DNA of 24,579 nt from a virus: the IMG/VR virus record IMGVR_UViG_3300029327_000056, positions 1 through 24,579 of that record. One strand, written 5' to 3'. The position numbers and the translations under genes were made by a program. This document shows, piece by piece, positions 7,929 through 15,781 of the stretch (positions are counted from its first letter, which is position 1; each line of letters opens with the position of its first letter). The notes below the pieces were generated by a model. That model ran no database searches, was not told the origin of the DNA, and saw only the letters and a program-made list of their open reading frames with translations.

Positions 7929-8098
7929 TTATCCATTACCTCCACGCGGATCGGAGCGTCGTCTATGATGATTTCAACGGCTCCGGGCTCCTGGACGTCC
8001 ACCGCGATCGCGCTGTCAACGACCGCCACATCGAACGCTGAAACCATTATGATCTCTCCATCGCCACCACCCAGCCAATCCGGAAACATGCCGCTCAT
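7925..8098 (-). CDS. 57-residue conserved-looking phage protein, unknown function
   Basis: This short gene is joined to both neighbours by ATGA overlaps (8095-8098 and 7925-7928), which strongly supports translation. The protein begins MSGMFPDWLGGGDGEIIMV, continues with acidic, valine/isoleucine-rich beta-like sequence and ends VEVMDK. Similar very small proteins with an N-terminal FP.xLGGG-type motif occur among the tail genes of other prophages (recollection, not searched). There is no membrane segment or catalytic motif. It is probably a virion component or a chaperone for the adjacent adhesin genes. Confidence 0.75.
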   Translation of the reverse strand: MSGMFPDWLGGGDGEIIMVSAFDVAVVDSAIAVDVQEPGAVEIIIDDAPIRVEVMDK

Positions 8099-8661
8099 GC
8101 CGGAGTCCTTGTCAGCTTGTCGGCCGATATGTCAAACTCATGCAAAACCGTTGTTCCGTCGTCGTCATAGACCGTGACATGGGCCTTATCGACCGATATT
8201 ACCGCCTTGTTGGTGAGCATCTTCCGGGCCTTGTTAGCCTCAAGTACTGCGGCGTAGAGAGCGTCTTCCTGGGCCTGGGTGAGCGCGCCGGCTGCACCAC
8301 CGCCTCCTGTGGCAATAACTGTGCTTGCAGCGCTCTGGATCAAAAGGACCTGGACACCAGCCGAGTAGGCTATGGGATCGCTTCCGGGTCCTCCGACAAG
8401 GTTTCCTCCGGCCACTTTAGCGATGTAGTTTCCGGGCCAGAAATGTAGTTGCCAGTCCCCCAATAGTTCGACGGTGATACCGACCGCAACACTGGGTCCG
8501 AGGGTTTCTTTCCCTGAGGCTCTTGCGATTTGTCCATATAAGATCCCCTTCTCAGAAGCTTCTGCATCCCGAATAGCGTTAATTAGATCCTGTGCAAGAA
8601 CCTCAGCCTGCGGAAAGGTTACCTCGATCAGGTTGCTCGCAAAGTCAACCGAGTAGGCCAT
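8095..8661 (-). CDS. phage structural protein, unknown function
   Basis: The protein has 188 residues. The first half is alpha/beta (SNLIEVTFPQAEVLAQDLIN, then a GDWQLHFWPGNYIAKVAGGN stretch). A glycine-rich linker (ATGGGGAAGALTQAQ) leads into a C-terminal part ending TVYDDDGTTVLHEFDISADK. This C-terminal pattern is familiar from proteins beside phage tail fibres, where it is a short beta unit after a helix. The start overlaps the upstream stop (TGATG). Its place among fibre-like genes suggests a tail accessory or fibre-connector protein. Confidence 0.7.
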   Translation of the reverse strand: MAYSVDFASNLIEVTFPQAEVLAQDLINAIRDAEASEKGILYGQIARASGKETLGPSVAVGITVELLGDWQLHFWPGNYIAKVAGGNLVGGPGSDPIAYSAGVQVLLIQSAASTVIATGGGGAAGALTQAQEDALYAAVLEANKARKMLTNKAVISVDKAHVTVYDDDGTTVLHEFDISADKLTRTPA

Positions 8662-9056
8662 CAGGACAACTCCGCTACTGTGTCTTCGACCTGGGCCACA
8701 TAAATCACAACACCTGATCGAGACAAATACCCGTAAGTGGTTAGAGGCTGATATTTCGTTGTGCCGCTCGCAAACCTTACTCGGACTTCAACCAGCATCG
8801 GATTCGCAACTGCCGGTATTCCGGCAATTACTATGTCTCCACCGGGAGCCGTACCAGTTGCCAGGACGTTTGAAAGATTGCTTGCCTGGGCAATCCAGTA
8901 TCGCGACCCCGACAGGACATTTTGGAGTGTGATCGAGGCATAAAACAAAGGGTCGGTCGGCTGCCTGACAACTGATTGCCAACCGGAGCCGCAAATCAAG
9001 GACTTGGAGGACTGAAGCGTGCCGTAGACCCCGCTGGAAGTCATTCTGCAAGACAT
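8661..9056 (-). CDS. small beta-rich tail accessory protein
   Basis: This 131-residue protein has no recognised family. It is rich in valine, threonine, serine and glycine in short alternating stretches typical of beta structure, with no signal peptide or membrane helix. The centre (GSRYWIAQASNLSNVLATGT) and the segment VEVRVRFASGTTKYQPLTTY are the most structured parts. The ATG overlaps the stop of the spike-like gene upstream (TGATG) and its stop overlaps the next gene's start, so it is translated from the late operon. It is likely a virion component attached to the adjacent spike. Confidence 0.65.
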   Translation of the reverse strand: MSCRMTSSGVYGTLQSSKSLICGSGWQSVVRQPTDPLFYASITLQNVLSGSRYWIAQASNLSNVLATGTAPGGDIVIAGIPAVANPMLVEVRVRFASGTTKYQPLTTYGYLSRSGVVIYVAQVEDTVAELS

Positions 9057-10498
9057 CAGTTCACTCCAAAATCGGGATCGATAAAGTAATAATCGTTTAC
9101 GTTTGGAAAGGTGAAGGCGCTGCGGAATATCACCGTAATGTCGGAATACTGTTTGATCGACGCAGCCGTGGTGATCTCCAGCTTGAATTTATTGTAGCTC
9201 CTGGCCCCATAGGTGGTTGCCGACCAGCCAGCGGTCGAGGCTACGAGGTTGCCTGAAAGTGCTTTCGTGGTCTCGCATTTGATAAGGCCGGTCGAGTTAT
9301 CGACGTAATAAACGTCTATCCACCACTTATCCTTCGTTGGGGTTCCAAAGGTGTCGCACGCCAGCATCTCGACAGTTATCGTCTTGGATGCCGGCGCCAG
9401 GTTGTAGAACTTCTTCATCGTGCTAAGGGTGAACGGAGCAGACGGAGACGAGAGCTTGAGCGGCTGTGAAACCCTGATTGACCACGGGGTATTCGAACCC
9501 TCAGGGAGGATGGAATTAAGCACCGGATAGTTCTGGCCAGGAGTCCAGTCTATAATTCCAAGCAGTGTTTCCTTTCTGAATTGGTACAGGCTATTGTTGG
9601 TGTTGACCGAAACGATCTCAAAATTGTCCAGCTGATTAGCTGTGGAAGGACTTCCTGCCGCCCAATGGGCCAAGGCAGAATACCCTAAATTACAGTCTTC
9701 CAGCGACACCTTAACTGCCCCGTATCCGGCAAGAACAGTTGGATCGACCCATACAAAACGAGTGGTCTCGGTGGAGTTCAGCACTCTGCAACCCCTGAAG
9801 AACCATTGATTGCTTGTAACCGGGCTAGAGAAAAGGAGAACGCCACTCGGAGCGCCGCCTATATCAAAATCACAGTTATCAAACAAATAATGTACACTTG
9901 AGCCCGCCGAACTAAAGATGCCGTAAGAAGTGGCTCCCCCACCATTGCTGCTGATATCAAAAAGACAATTTCGGCACTTCGTCCAACTCATAGTTGTGTT
10001 GTTGAGACCAATCTGGTTCCATGCTACATAAGCGTTCTTGGTTTCCCAAATCAAACCGTCATAGATACCAGCAGCCAATGTGCACAATGTAAAAGTGGCG
10101 TTTGGATTATCGAAGTAGAGCCGCAATTTGCGGCCATTGCAGAGGAAATGATTGTAATCCTTGAAAGTAAAGGCACTTGTCGAGTTGAAGGATAGTTTGA
10201 GTTCTCCCCCATTAGGCCAAATAGTGCCGTCATCGACAACCCACGTAATGGGCAGTTCTCTGGTCCCCCTCGTAGCCATAGTAATAGTAGAGGTAACTGA
10301 TATGGTGATCGGGTTGGCCCCGTCGTCAGAACGGATATAGACCGTATCGCCATTGGCAATTGCATAAGCTGATCCGGTGTTGGCGAGAACGGCCTTCAGA
10401 TCGTTCCAGGCCCCAGGCTGTCCTGCCCCGGCAGCGGGATCTTTGCTCGATCCATCCCCGTTATAAGTCGCGGAGGTATCGACATACTTAATAGCCAT
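9056..10498 (-). CDS. parallel beta-helix-like tail spike candidate
   Basis: The protein has 480 residues. The N-terminal 330 residues show the look of a right-handed beta-helix: an opening YVDTSATYNGDGSSKDPA (a form of the GDGSSwdpA start common in such proteins), a GDTVYIRS step, then repeated short strands with asparagine turns and buried C, F and L (FLCNGRKLRLYF, CRNCLFDIS, YLFDNCDFDI, FFRGCRVLN). The last 150 residues form a separate beta-sandwich-like domain. Such proteins are often glycan-binding or glycan-cleaving spikes, but I see no defined catalytic site. An AGGAGG lies about 8 bases upstream of the ATG. There is only a short gap to the upstream structural gene. Confidence 0.7.
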   Translation of the reverse strand: MAIKYVDTSATYNGDGSSKDPAAGAGQPGAWNDLKAVLANTGSAYAIANGDTVYIRSDDGANPITISVTSTITMATRGTRELPITWVVDDGTIWPNGGELKLSFNSTSAFTFKDYNHFLCNGRKLRLYFDNPNATFTLCTLAAGIYDGLIWETKNAYVAWNQIGLNNTTMSWTKCRNCLFDISSNGGGATSYGIFSSAGSSVHYLFDNCDFDIGGAPSGVLLFSSPVTSNQWFFRGCRVLNSTETTRFVWVDPTVLAGYGAVKVSLEDCNLGYSALAHWAAGSPSTANQLDNFEIVSVNTNNSLYQFRKETLLGIIDWTPGQNYPVLNSILPEGSNTPWSIRVSQPLKLSSPSAPFTLSTMKKFYNLAPASKTITVEMLACDTFGTPTKDKWWIDVYYVDNSTGLIKCETTKALSGNLVASTAGWSATTYGARSYNKFKLEITTAASIKQYSDITVIFRSAFTFPNVNDYYFIDPDFGVN

Positions 10499-10510
10499 AT
10501 CTCAGACCTC

Positions 10511-11890
10511 CTAGCTCACTATCGAATCAACGGTGCGGATTGCCGCAACTGAAAGGCCGGTTGATGTGACCGCGGACTCAACCTCGAAGGGCAAGATGCC
10601 CTTCTTGCGTACCCGTACAAGCACCGGAATATCGGCGGCATAAGTGATTGTGGTCTGCGCGGTTGTAGTTGATGCCTGCTCGTCAACGAATGGCACATAG
10701 GCGTCATCGCCGAGAGAATATGATTTTGAAAGCGTTACGCCGGCATGAAGAGTGAAAGTCGAGACTGACCAGGAATCATACTGGTATCGGTCATCCCCGA
10801 TCCTGATGAAGCCGCTCGATGGCGTGTCATTCGTGATCGCTTCCTGGACCACGACCGTGGCGTTGCCAAGGTTGTTGCCGGCAGCAAGGTTATACTGTGC
10901 CTTATTGATCGTGCCGCCAACCCAGGTTAGCCTGGCGACCAGCACCCGATCTCCCGAGACTACGCCCGTTACTTTTACCGGAACGACATTCGGGGGAGAG
11001 ACAACCGTGTTGTCGGCCGATATGAGCTGGAAGTTCTTAGCGTCATTGCCGTCATAGTTTTCGATCCAGATCCCGCGAGCACCGAAGAACTTGCCGCCTG
11101 CAAAGGTTCCAAAAGGACTCTTCACTTCGTCTGCGTAGGTGCCGGGGATTGCGCTCCGATACCGCCAGCCTTCGACAGCGTTGAGGGTCACGGCCGAAAC
11201 ATTGCGGGTGACATACTTGAGGTATTCGTAGACTTGGGCAAGCGTTCTAGCGGCGCAATTGATGGTAACATCGTAATTTTTGGTGACACCGCCGAGGGTC
11301 TTGCTGACCGAGCCGAAGGTGATCGTAATGTCGCTCCACCCGGCAATGGTAGCTCCTGCGGTCTGATTATTCAGATCGTCGTCCGTCGCCAATGGAACGG
11401 CATTGCGGCCGCCTGTGGAGAGGTCGATCTCAAAGTGGGAATAGGTGTCGGAGAGTTCGCGGGCCATAACTAAGACCTTGCCGGCATCGATCAAAGCCCC
11501 GCCCGACTTCACCTTGATTAGCACGTCTATGTGGCCGGTTCCCCACCAGGCCGTGATCTTCGCCCCGTTCTGAACTACATAGATATTGGTGCCAGCCTGG
11601 ATCGATCCAAGGGTGTAAATATTCGACCAAAGATTGTTGTTGTCGCTGGTCTTTACCGCGCCGCCCTTGAGGAACTGGAAAGAGGCATCCGGGATCGTCC
11701 AGCCGTTTATCAGGGTGTACTCGGTGGGCGTCTGCCCCGACATTGGCACTGTATCGTCAAGCTGCGCCAGCTCATCGAAGACGTCCATGAGCCAGGAATA
11801 GAGCTGGTTTACCGTGTAGACGGTTGCCCCACTCGTATGGGTGATGGTCTTGGCACCATAATCAATTGTGAAATCGTCCTGGATAGCCAC
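10511..11890 (-). CDS. large phage structural (tail-associated) protein
   Basis: This 459-residue protein starts with QDDFTIDYGAKTITHTSG then TVYTVNQLYSWLMDVFDEL, a pattern I recall from structural proteins of many uncultured phages. The remainder is beta-rich and includes VPVKVTGVVSGDRVLVARL and a C-terminal VRVRKKGILPFEVES domain. There is no enzyme motif. It starts at a GTG with an upstream GGGAGGGGGG. It lies between the M-like minor tail protein and the spike-like gene, so it is probably an anchor or shaft for side fibres. That role is inferred; only its coding nature and family-like N-terminus are clear. Confidence 0.7.
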   Translation of the reverse strand: MAIQDDFTIDYGAKTITHTSGATVYTVNQLYSWLMDVFDELAQLDDTVPMSGQTPTEYTLINGWTIPDASFQFLKGGAVKTSDNNNLWSNIYTLGSIQAGTNIYVVQNGAKITAWWGTGHIDVLIKVKSGGALIDAGKVLVMARELSDTYSHFEIDLSTGGRNAVPLATDDDLNNQTAGATIAGWSDITITFGSVSKTLGGVTKNYDVTINCAARTLAQVYEYLKYVTRNVSAVTLNAVEGWRYRSAIPGTYADEVKSPFGTFAGGKFFGARGIWIENYDGNDAKNFQLISADNTVVSPPNVVPVKVTGVVSGDRVLVARLTWVGGTINKAQYNLAAGNNLGNATVVVQEAITNDTPSSGFIRIGDDRYQYDSWSVSTFTLHAGVTLSKSYSLGDDAYVPFVDEQASTTTAQTTITYAADIPVLVRVRKKGILPFEVESAVTSTGLSVAAIRTVDSIVS

Positions 11891-11903
11891 TGTGCCCCCC
11901 TCC

Positions 11904-12254
11904 CTAAACCTCTTCCAAGGTCATTTCCGCCCGCCACCGGAGCTTAGAGCCTGCAGGTGCGAACTTTATCGGCTCCTTGAGTCGCACGTTGTGTTCCAGG
12001 CCGCTGTCAGGATTCGTCCAGGCGAAAGCATCCGATCCGACCTTTACCGCGGCCTCGAAGTTCTGGAGGCTCACTTTGTCGGCTGCCGAAAGGTACGAGT
12101 ACTTCATCTTCCACATCATTGGGATGCGGGTGCAGCGCGGCCTTGTCTTGGTATATCCGGCCTCGGATTTAACCCGGATAGTCGGGTCAAACGCCCGCTG
12201 TTCCTCCCAAGAATCGACGTCGGGGTTATCGGAAAGATTTGGAAAATCGGACAC
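11904..12254 (-). CDS. gpM-like minor tail protein
   Basis: At 116 residues and immediately after the tape measure gene, this is in the position of lambda gpM, a tail-tip component. The sequence has the pattern FDPTIRVKSEAGYTKTRPRC, then LSAADKVSLQNFEA, then FAWTNPDSG...VRLKEPIKF and a C-terminal WRAEMTLEEV. These elements match the beta-rich small distal-tail proteins in which a WxNP/WtPP loop precedes the last strands. It begins at GTG with GGGAG seven bases upstream. The assignment rests on position and pattern, not on a close homologue. Confidence 0.7.
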   Translation of the reverse strand: MSDFPNLSDNPDVDSWEEQRAFDPTIRVKSEAGYTKTRPRCTRIPMMWKMKYSYLSAADKVSLQNFEAAVKVGSDAFAWTNPDSGLEHNVRLKEPIKFAPAGSKLRWRAEMTLEEV

Positions 12255-12265
12255 TGTGACACTCC

Positions 12266-13150
12266 CTATGCTTTGCGGTTCCTGAGCATCTGACCGAGGA
12301 CGCCATACTCATTTATATCCTTGGCTACGATGCCGATAATCATCTTGTCCAAGCTGTGGGTAATTACTCCCTGTTCGAGCTTGAGAGGAGCGCTGGATTG
12401 ATTGTCGATTTTGACTTCAACGTTCAGGGCCTGTGTTGACTGCCCCGATTTCATTTCGCCGCGGCTCCACCCGCCTTTCGGAATAACTATCTCGCCCTTT
12501 TGGAGGATGGCTGGAAATTCGTCGGAAGCCAGCCCGGAGTGCAGGCGTGGAGCACCGGCCAACAGGAGCGAGCTTGCCATCCGATGGGTGCCGTCAAGCC
12601 CCACGATCCCTCCCGAGTGGAAATTGAGGAACCAATCAGGGGTTTCGCTCCACAGAATCGAGCCTTCTCCGGCCCCGCTGTTCCCACCGGTCCCGCCGCC
12701 GCCAAACCCGCCAAATCCGCCGAAAAGATTTCCCATGAGGTCTTCCAGGCCGTGTGAGAGCATTCGCGAAATGGCCTTGGACCAGGCATTTATGAGGAAG
12801 TTGCAGAAGGCGCTCCAGGCGTCTCCGGCAGAGACGATCTCGCCCTTGAAGATGCCGCTGAAAAGGCTTTTAAAACTCGAGCCGGCAGAACTGACGAATT
12901 TTTGGGTACTCGAATTCATTTCGCTTAAGGCTTTATGAGTCGATTGGAGGCTTTTCTCCGCCTCCCGGCTGACCTGTTGCTGCTGCTCGCGAGTTTTTTC
13001 CAGGGCCATTTGACGATCACGCTCAGCTGAGGCGATCTCAGCCTGAATCCGGAGTTGCTCCTCCATCGACTTAATCGTCTGATCGAAATCCCGTGTCGAA
13101 CCAGTATCACCTAGGCTCACAAGATTTATGCTGCGCCTGTTTTCTGCCAT
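12266..13150 (-). CDS. short tail tape measure protein (gpH-like)
   Basis: The protein of 294 residues follows the G/GT chaperone genes, as lambda H does. Residues about 20-85 are a charged, glutamine-rich coiled coil. A helical stretch follows (about 105-140, DAWSAFCNFLINAWSKAIS), then a glycine-rich linker, and the C-terminal third has HSGGIVGLDGTHRM...LHSGLASDEFPAIL and KGEIVIPK, close to the C-terminus of lambda-family tape measures. It is far shorter than usual for this family (lambda gpH is 853 residues). By the common rule of about 0.15 nm per residue it would specify a tail near 45 nm. There is no sign of a second fragment upstream. Confidence 0.8.
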   Translation of the reverse strand: MAENRRSINLVSLGDTGSTRDFDQTIKSMEEQLRIQAEIASAERDRQMALEKTREQQQQVSREAEKSLQSTHKALSEMNSSTQKFVSSAGSSFKSLFSGIFKGEIVSAGDAWSAFCNFLINAWSKAISRMLSHGLEDLMGNLFGGFGGFGGGGTGGNSGAGEGSILWSETPDWFLNFHSGGIVGLDGTHRMASSLLLAGAPRLHSGLASDEFPAILQKGEIVIPKGGWSRGEMKSGQSTQALNVEVKIDNQSSAPLKLEQGVITHSLDKMIIGIVAKDINEYGVLGQMLRNRKA

Positions 13151-13178
13151 TTCAGTTTAAATCCCCTTCTTACCGACC

Positions 13179-13876
13179 CTATTTCACCAATTTGTCACGT
13201 AATGATTGGATTGCTTTTATTTTTTGCTTCAGGAAGCCCAAATCTTGCCAGAACTGCAATCCCAGTGAATCATTCTCGAACTTAAACCCGGCTTCCTGAA
13301 GCAGGTGGACTCGGAGAAGGGAAATCACGTAAGGACCGCTCCGTTTCCATCGCGCCGGGTTTTTTCCGCAGTTATGACAAAGGCTTTGGATTGTCCTTCC
13401 TTCGCAATCTTCTACAGAATCAGGGTCACAGGCTTCGGAGAGAAGGAGATCTATCTCCCGATCCAGATCGATATTCTCCGGGCCTATTCCTCCAAAGGGC
13501 TTTCCGGTTCCCCTTCCCTAGCGGCCCCGGTGGCCTCGAAAACATTTGCCGCAACGCTTGCCACAATGTCCCCGGCGTAGCGAATCAAAAGATCTTTCCA
13601 GTCCTGGCGGTAGTCCGGGTCGCTCGGGTCCGCTGAGAACGGCTTGCCTTCTATTCCGAGAGTTCCCTTGGCAAAACCGCTGATTATGCGCGAGCCAAAT
13701 TTCAGGCGGTTCTCGAAAACTCGACTCTTCAACTTTTGGCCTCGACGCTCGAAGACGCCATTCTGGTAGGCCGCACGTTCCTCATTAGTCGGCATGCGGT
13801 AATAGATCTCGTGCACGTCACCGGTTATTCCATCCTGTATGTCCAGGGTGTTCCGTTCTGCCGCAAAATCACGCAT
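13179..13876 (-). CDS. tail assembly chaperone GT, made by predicted -1 frameshift
   Basis: The G frame stops at 13484, but the -1 frame stays open from the slippery site to a TAG at 13179 and has no start codon of its own with a ribosome site. If ribosomes slip at CCCTTTG (13493-13499), 104 residues are added after the GSPL-type end of G, starting GGIGPENIDLDREID and ending LRDKLVK, for about 232 residues in total. This is the G/GT arrangement of lambda and most siphoviruses, where GT binds tape measure and tail tube during assembly. The extension has four cysteines (about 22, 30, 39 and 42 of the added part, including CHNCGKN). Without slippage this 300-base stretch would be non-coding. Confidence 0.8.
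13484..13876 (-). CDS. tail assembly chaperone G
   Basis: The zero-frame product is a 130-residue, helix-rich acidic protein located between tail tube and tape measure genes, the fixed place of the tail chaperone in siphoviruses. Motifs include TGDVHEIYYRMPTNEERAAY and a C-terminal helix followed by a flexible GEPESPLEE tail. I choose the ATG at 13876 because AAGGAG lies 5 bases upstream. An ATG at 13903 overlaps the tail tube stop (ATGA) but has only a weak site; using it would add nine residues. The gene ends three codons after the slippery heptamer. Confidence 0.8.
   Translation of the reverse strand: MRDFAAERNTLDIQDGITGDVHEIYYRMPTNEERAAYQNGVFERRGQKLKSRVFENRLKFGSRIISGFAKGTLGIEGKPFSADPSDPDYRQDWKDLLIRYAGDIVASVAANVFEATGAAREGEPESPLEE
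13493..13499 (-). promoter_or_regulatory. -1 ribosomal frameshift site C CCT TTG
   Basis: Read in the G frame, the heptamer is C CCT TTG, which fits the X XXY YYZ rule for simultaneous tRNA slippage. It sits two sense codons before the G stop codon. After slipping, the reading frame continues for 104 codons. A GGAGGAATAGG tract follows at once. The position, frame and length of the opened frame match known gpG/gpGT programmed frameshifts. Confidence 0.75.
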
Positions 13877-13899
13877 TACTTCTCCTTGTGGTGCATGGC

Positions 13900-14829
13900 T
13901 CATGAAAACCTGATCAACAACTCATCGTCTCCATTGCTCATCGCCAGGGAAAAAGCAGCCTTGTAGACCACCCTTCCATCGCGGTCACCCGAGCCCATAT
14001 CGCTGTACTGGATCGCGGGGGCTTCGATTGCAAACCTGTTCCCGTCAGCACTACCTATAGCCAGGTTAAGCCTCAGTGGAGTTGCGGATTGCCAATTGCT
14101 CCAGAAGGGGTGGGTAGTAACCGCCACGGTCTCCGGATCGAAACTCCCGCGAGGTTTTCTGCCCGTGATCTCGAACCCGATAACCCCGTCCAATGCTGCG
14201 ATGCTTTTTCGTTCAACTACGCTGTTGTTGATATCTACCTCGAATTTTTCCGACACCGGTCCATAGCCTCCGATAGAAAAGTCTGCCCCGAGCGCGACCG
14301 GTGGAAGGATGCCGCTGAATGTCTGAGCCGAAGGCGATGCATCCGAGGGCGAGCTGTAGAATCCTTTGAACTTCCACTCCACCATTGCCGGTTTTCCCAC
14401 TTCGATGCTGATCCTGAAAGATCCCCGGCAACCAGTGAGTTTATGGAAAAGCCGGTCGATGTACACATAGAGGGTACATGACTCAAAATTCTCCGAAATA
14501 GGAGTATAGAGCAGGTCGGTTCCGGCATTTGCCGTCTGGCTCATCCCGCATGCCCTGAAAAGGTCCCCTTCCCATCCAAATGCCGGAATCGCCCCCTTCG
14601 TTCCGGTTCCCTTCATCTCGGTTTTGAAGTCGACCTCGACTCTACTGGTCCCGCGCAGAAAACTGAGCTGCGAAAGAGAGCCTCGCAAGATATTGCGCTC
14701 GACCGCCTCACCCGCCGGCGAGATAACCAGGTCGCGAACAGCAATCGCATTCGACGCCGGATTTGGAATGGGATCGATTCCGTATTCTGTTTCAATCTTT
14801 GCAAACACCACAGTATTTCGCGTGAACAT
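13900..14829 (-). CDS. major tail tube protein (siphovirus type)
   Basis: This 309-residue beta-rich protein precedes the G/GT genes, as the tail tube subunit does in siphoviruses. The start VVFAKIETEYGIDPIPNPASNA and the strands VEVDFKTEMKGTG and FRACGMSQTANAG match the phage tail tube family in which 'AKxExxYGxdp' opens the fold. It is about 60 residues longer than lambda gpV and probably carries an extra domain. The ATG has GGAG six bases upstream, and its stop overlaps the alternative start of G. It replaces the sheath and tube pair that Mu would have here; no tail sheath gene is present. Confidence 0.82.
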   Translation of the reverse strand: MFTRNTVVFAKIETEYGIDPIPNPASNAIAVRDLVISPAGEAVERNILRGSLSQLSFLRGTSRVEVDFKTEMKGTGTKGAIPAFGWEGDLFRACGMSQTANAGTDLLYTPISENFESCTLYVYIDRLFHKLTGCRGSFRISIEVGKPAMVEWKFKGFYSSPSDASPSAQTFSGILPPVALGADFSIGGYGPVSEKFEVDINNSVVERKSIAALDGVIGFEITGRKPRGSFDPETVAVTTHPFWSNWQSATPLRLNLAIGSADGNRFAIEAPAIQYSDMGSGDRDGRVVYKAAFSLAMSNGDDELLIRFS

Positions 14830-14855
14830 CTCGATCTCCCCTGGTCATGCCGGAA

Positions 14856-15305
14856 TTAGGCGTTGAACCGACACCGGGATTTGAAAAGGATCTGGTAGAG
14901 TGCGAAATCGCGGCCGCCGGCCACCGCTTCCTCCGAAATCGGGGCAAGCGGTTCCATCTCGATTCCGCATGATTCACCGGAGAGGGCGGCACGTACATCC
15001 TCGAGCACCTGGTAAATTCCTTTCTCCCCGGCCGCTCCATGCCGCACGGCTGAATCCCCTCTCAAATTCCGTACGGCTGCTATGACCCCGAAGATCATTT
15101 CCCGGTCTTGGCAGCCCGACATGTTTTGTGAGTACTTGCCCCGGGCGTATACGATGAATAGTGCGGGGCAAAGAGGCGCCAGTTCCTCGATTGTATTGAG
15201 ATCCCGTTCCAGGAACTCAGAGATGGAACCGAGCGTGCGGACGTACGGTAGTTCGCTCGACAGGCGTCCAATAATGGCCTGCTCGACATCGGCTACGGTC
15301 GGCAT
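14856..15305 (-). CDS. DUF1834 (Mu gp37-like) head-tail/tail completion protein
   Basis: The protein has 149 residues and matches the DUF1834 family: VEQAIIGRLSSELPYVRTLG at the start, a PALFIVYARGKYS strand, and a C-terminal GGRDFALYQILFKSRC. Members follow DUF1320 in Mu-like phages and are thought to act in tail completion or termination. I place the start at the ATG at 15305, just after the upstream stop codon, with AAGGA about ten bases ahead; a TTG two codons earlier is less likely. Confidence 0.82.
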   Translation of the reverse strand: MPTVADVEQAIIGRLSSELPYVRTLGSISEFLERDLNTIEELAPLCPALFIVYARGKYSQNMSGCQDREMIFGVIAAVRNLRGDSAVRHGAAGEKGIYQVLEDVRAALSGESCGIEMEPLAPISEEAVAGGRDFALYQILFKSRCRFNA

Positions 15306-15307
15306 AG

Positions 15308-15739
15308 TCAAAATCCTTCCAGGCTCGATCTCGAGAAAGCGCGCCCGGGATTGTCAACAGATGTCTCGGGTGATTTTGATTCGAGCGGATTCCCCTCGGG
15401 ATCACTCTGGCCGAGGGAAATCCTGCCCTGCGACACCTGTTCCAGGTAACGCACTGCGCCGCGATAGCGCTCGATTCGGTGCTCGGGGACCCTCTCCCTT
15501 CTCGAGTAGAGGTTGTAGACTGCAATGTCCACCGAGAGCCGCCGAATCGATTCAGGGACGGGAGAAAGGGGCACGGCTAACCTCGCACCAAGATATCCGT
15601 TTATCTCCTCATCGGCGTCGCTAATGGCCTGTTCCACCCTTGGCGCAACCACGTCTCCGGTCCCTTCGTCATCGGTCAACTGGACGAGCACGCCCTGCCG
15701 AAGCTGATTCCTGATCTGGTCAATGGTGCAGTAAGACAA
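15308..15739 (-). CDS. DUF1320 (Mu gp36-like) head-tail connector protein
   Basis: This 143-residue protein fits the DUF1320/Mu gp36 family: an N-terminal YCTIDQIRNQLRQG, the helix ISDADEEINGYLGARLAVPL, and DIAVYNLYSRRERVPEHRIE followed by YRGAVRYLEQVSQGRISLG. The family is helical and forms part of the connector below the portal. Translation begins at TTG with AGGA seven bases upstream, and no ATG is available near the conserved start. It lies between the major capsid gene and DUF1834, the standard Mu order. Confidence 0.88.
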   Translation of the reverse strand: MSYCTIDQIRNQLRQGVLVQLTDDEGTGDVVAPRVEQAISDADEEINGYLGARLAVPLSPVPESIRRLSVDIAVYNLYSRRERVPEHRIERYRGAVRYLEQVSQGRISLGQSDPEGNPLESKSPETSVDNPGRAFSRSSLEGF

Positions 15740-15781
15740 GGCCTGTCCTTTCGTTGCCGGCTTTCATGCGGGCTGCAGGTA

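Noticed and set aside
12487-12789. 100-codon minus-strand frame within the tape measure gene
   Set aside because: Another reading frame of the glycine-rich tape measure region; its proline/arginine-rich translation is typical of an off-frame shadow.
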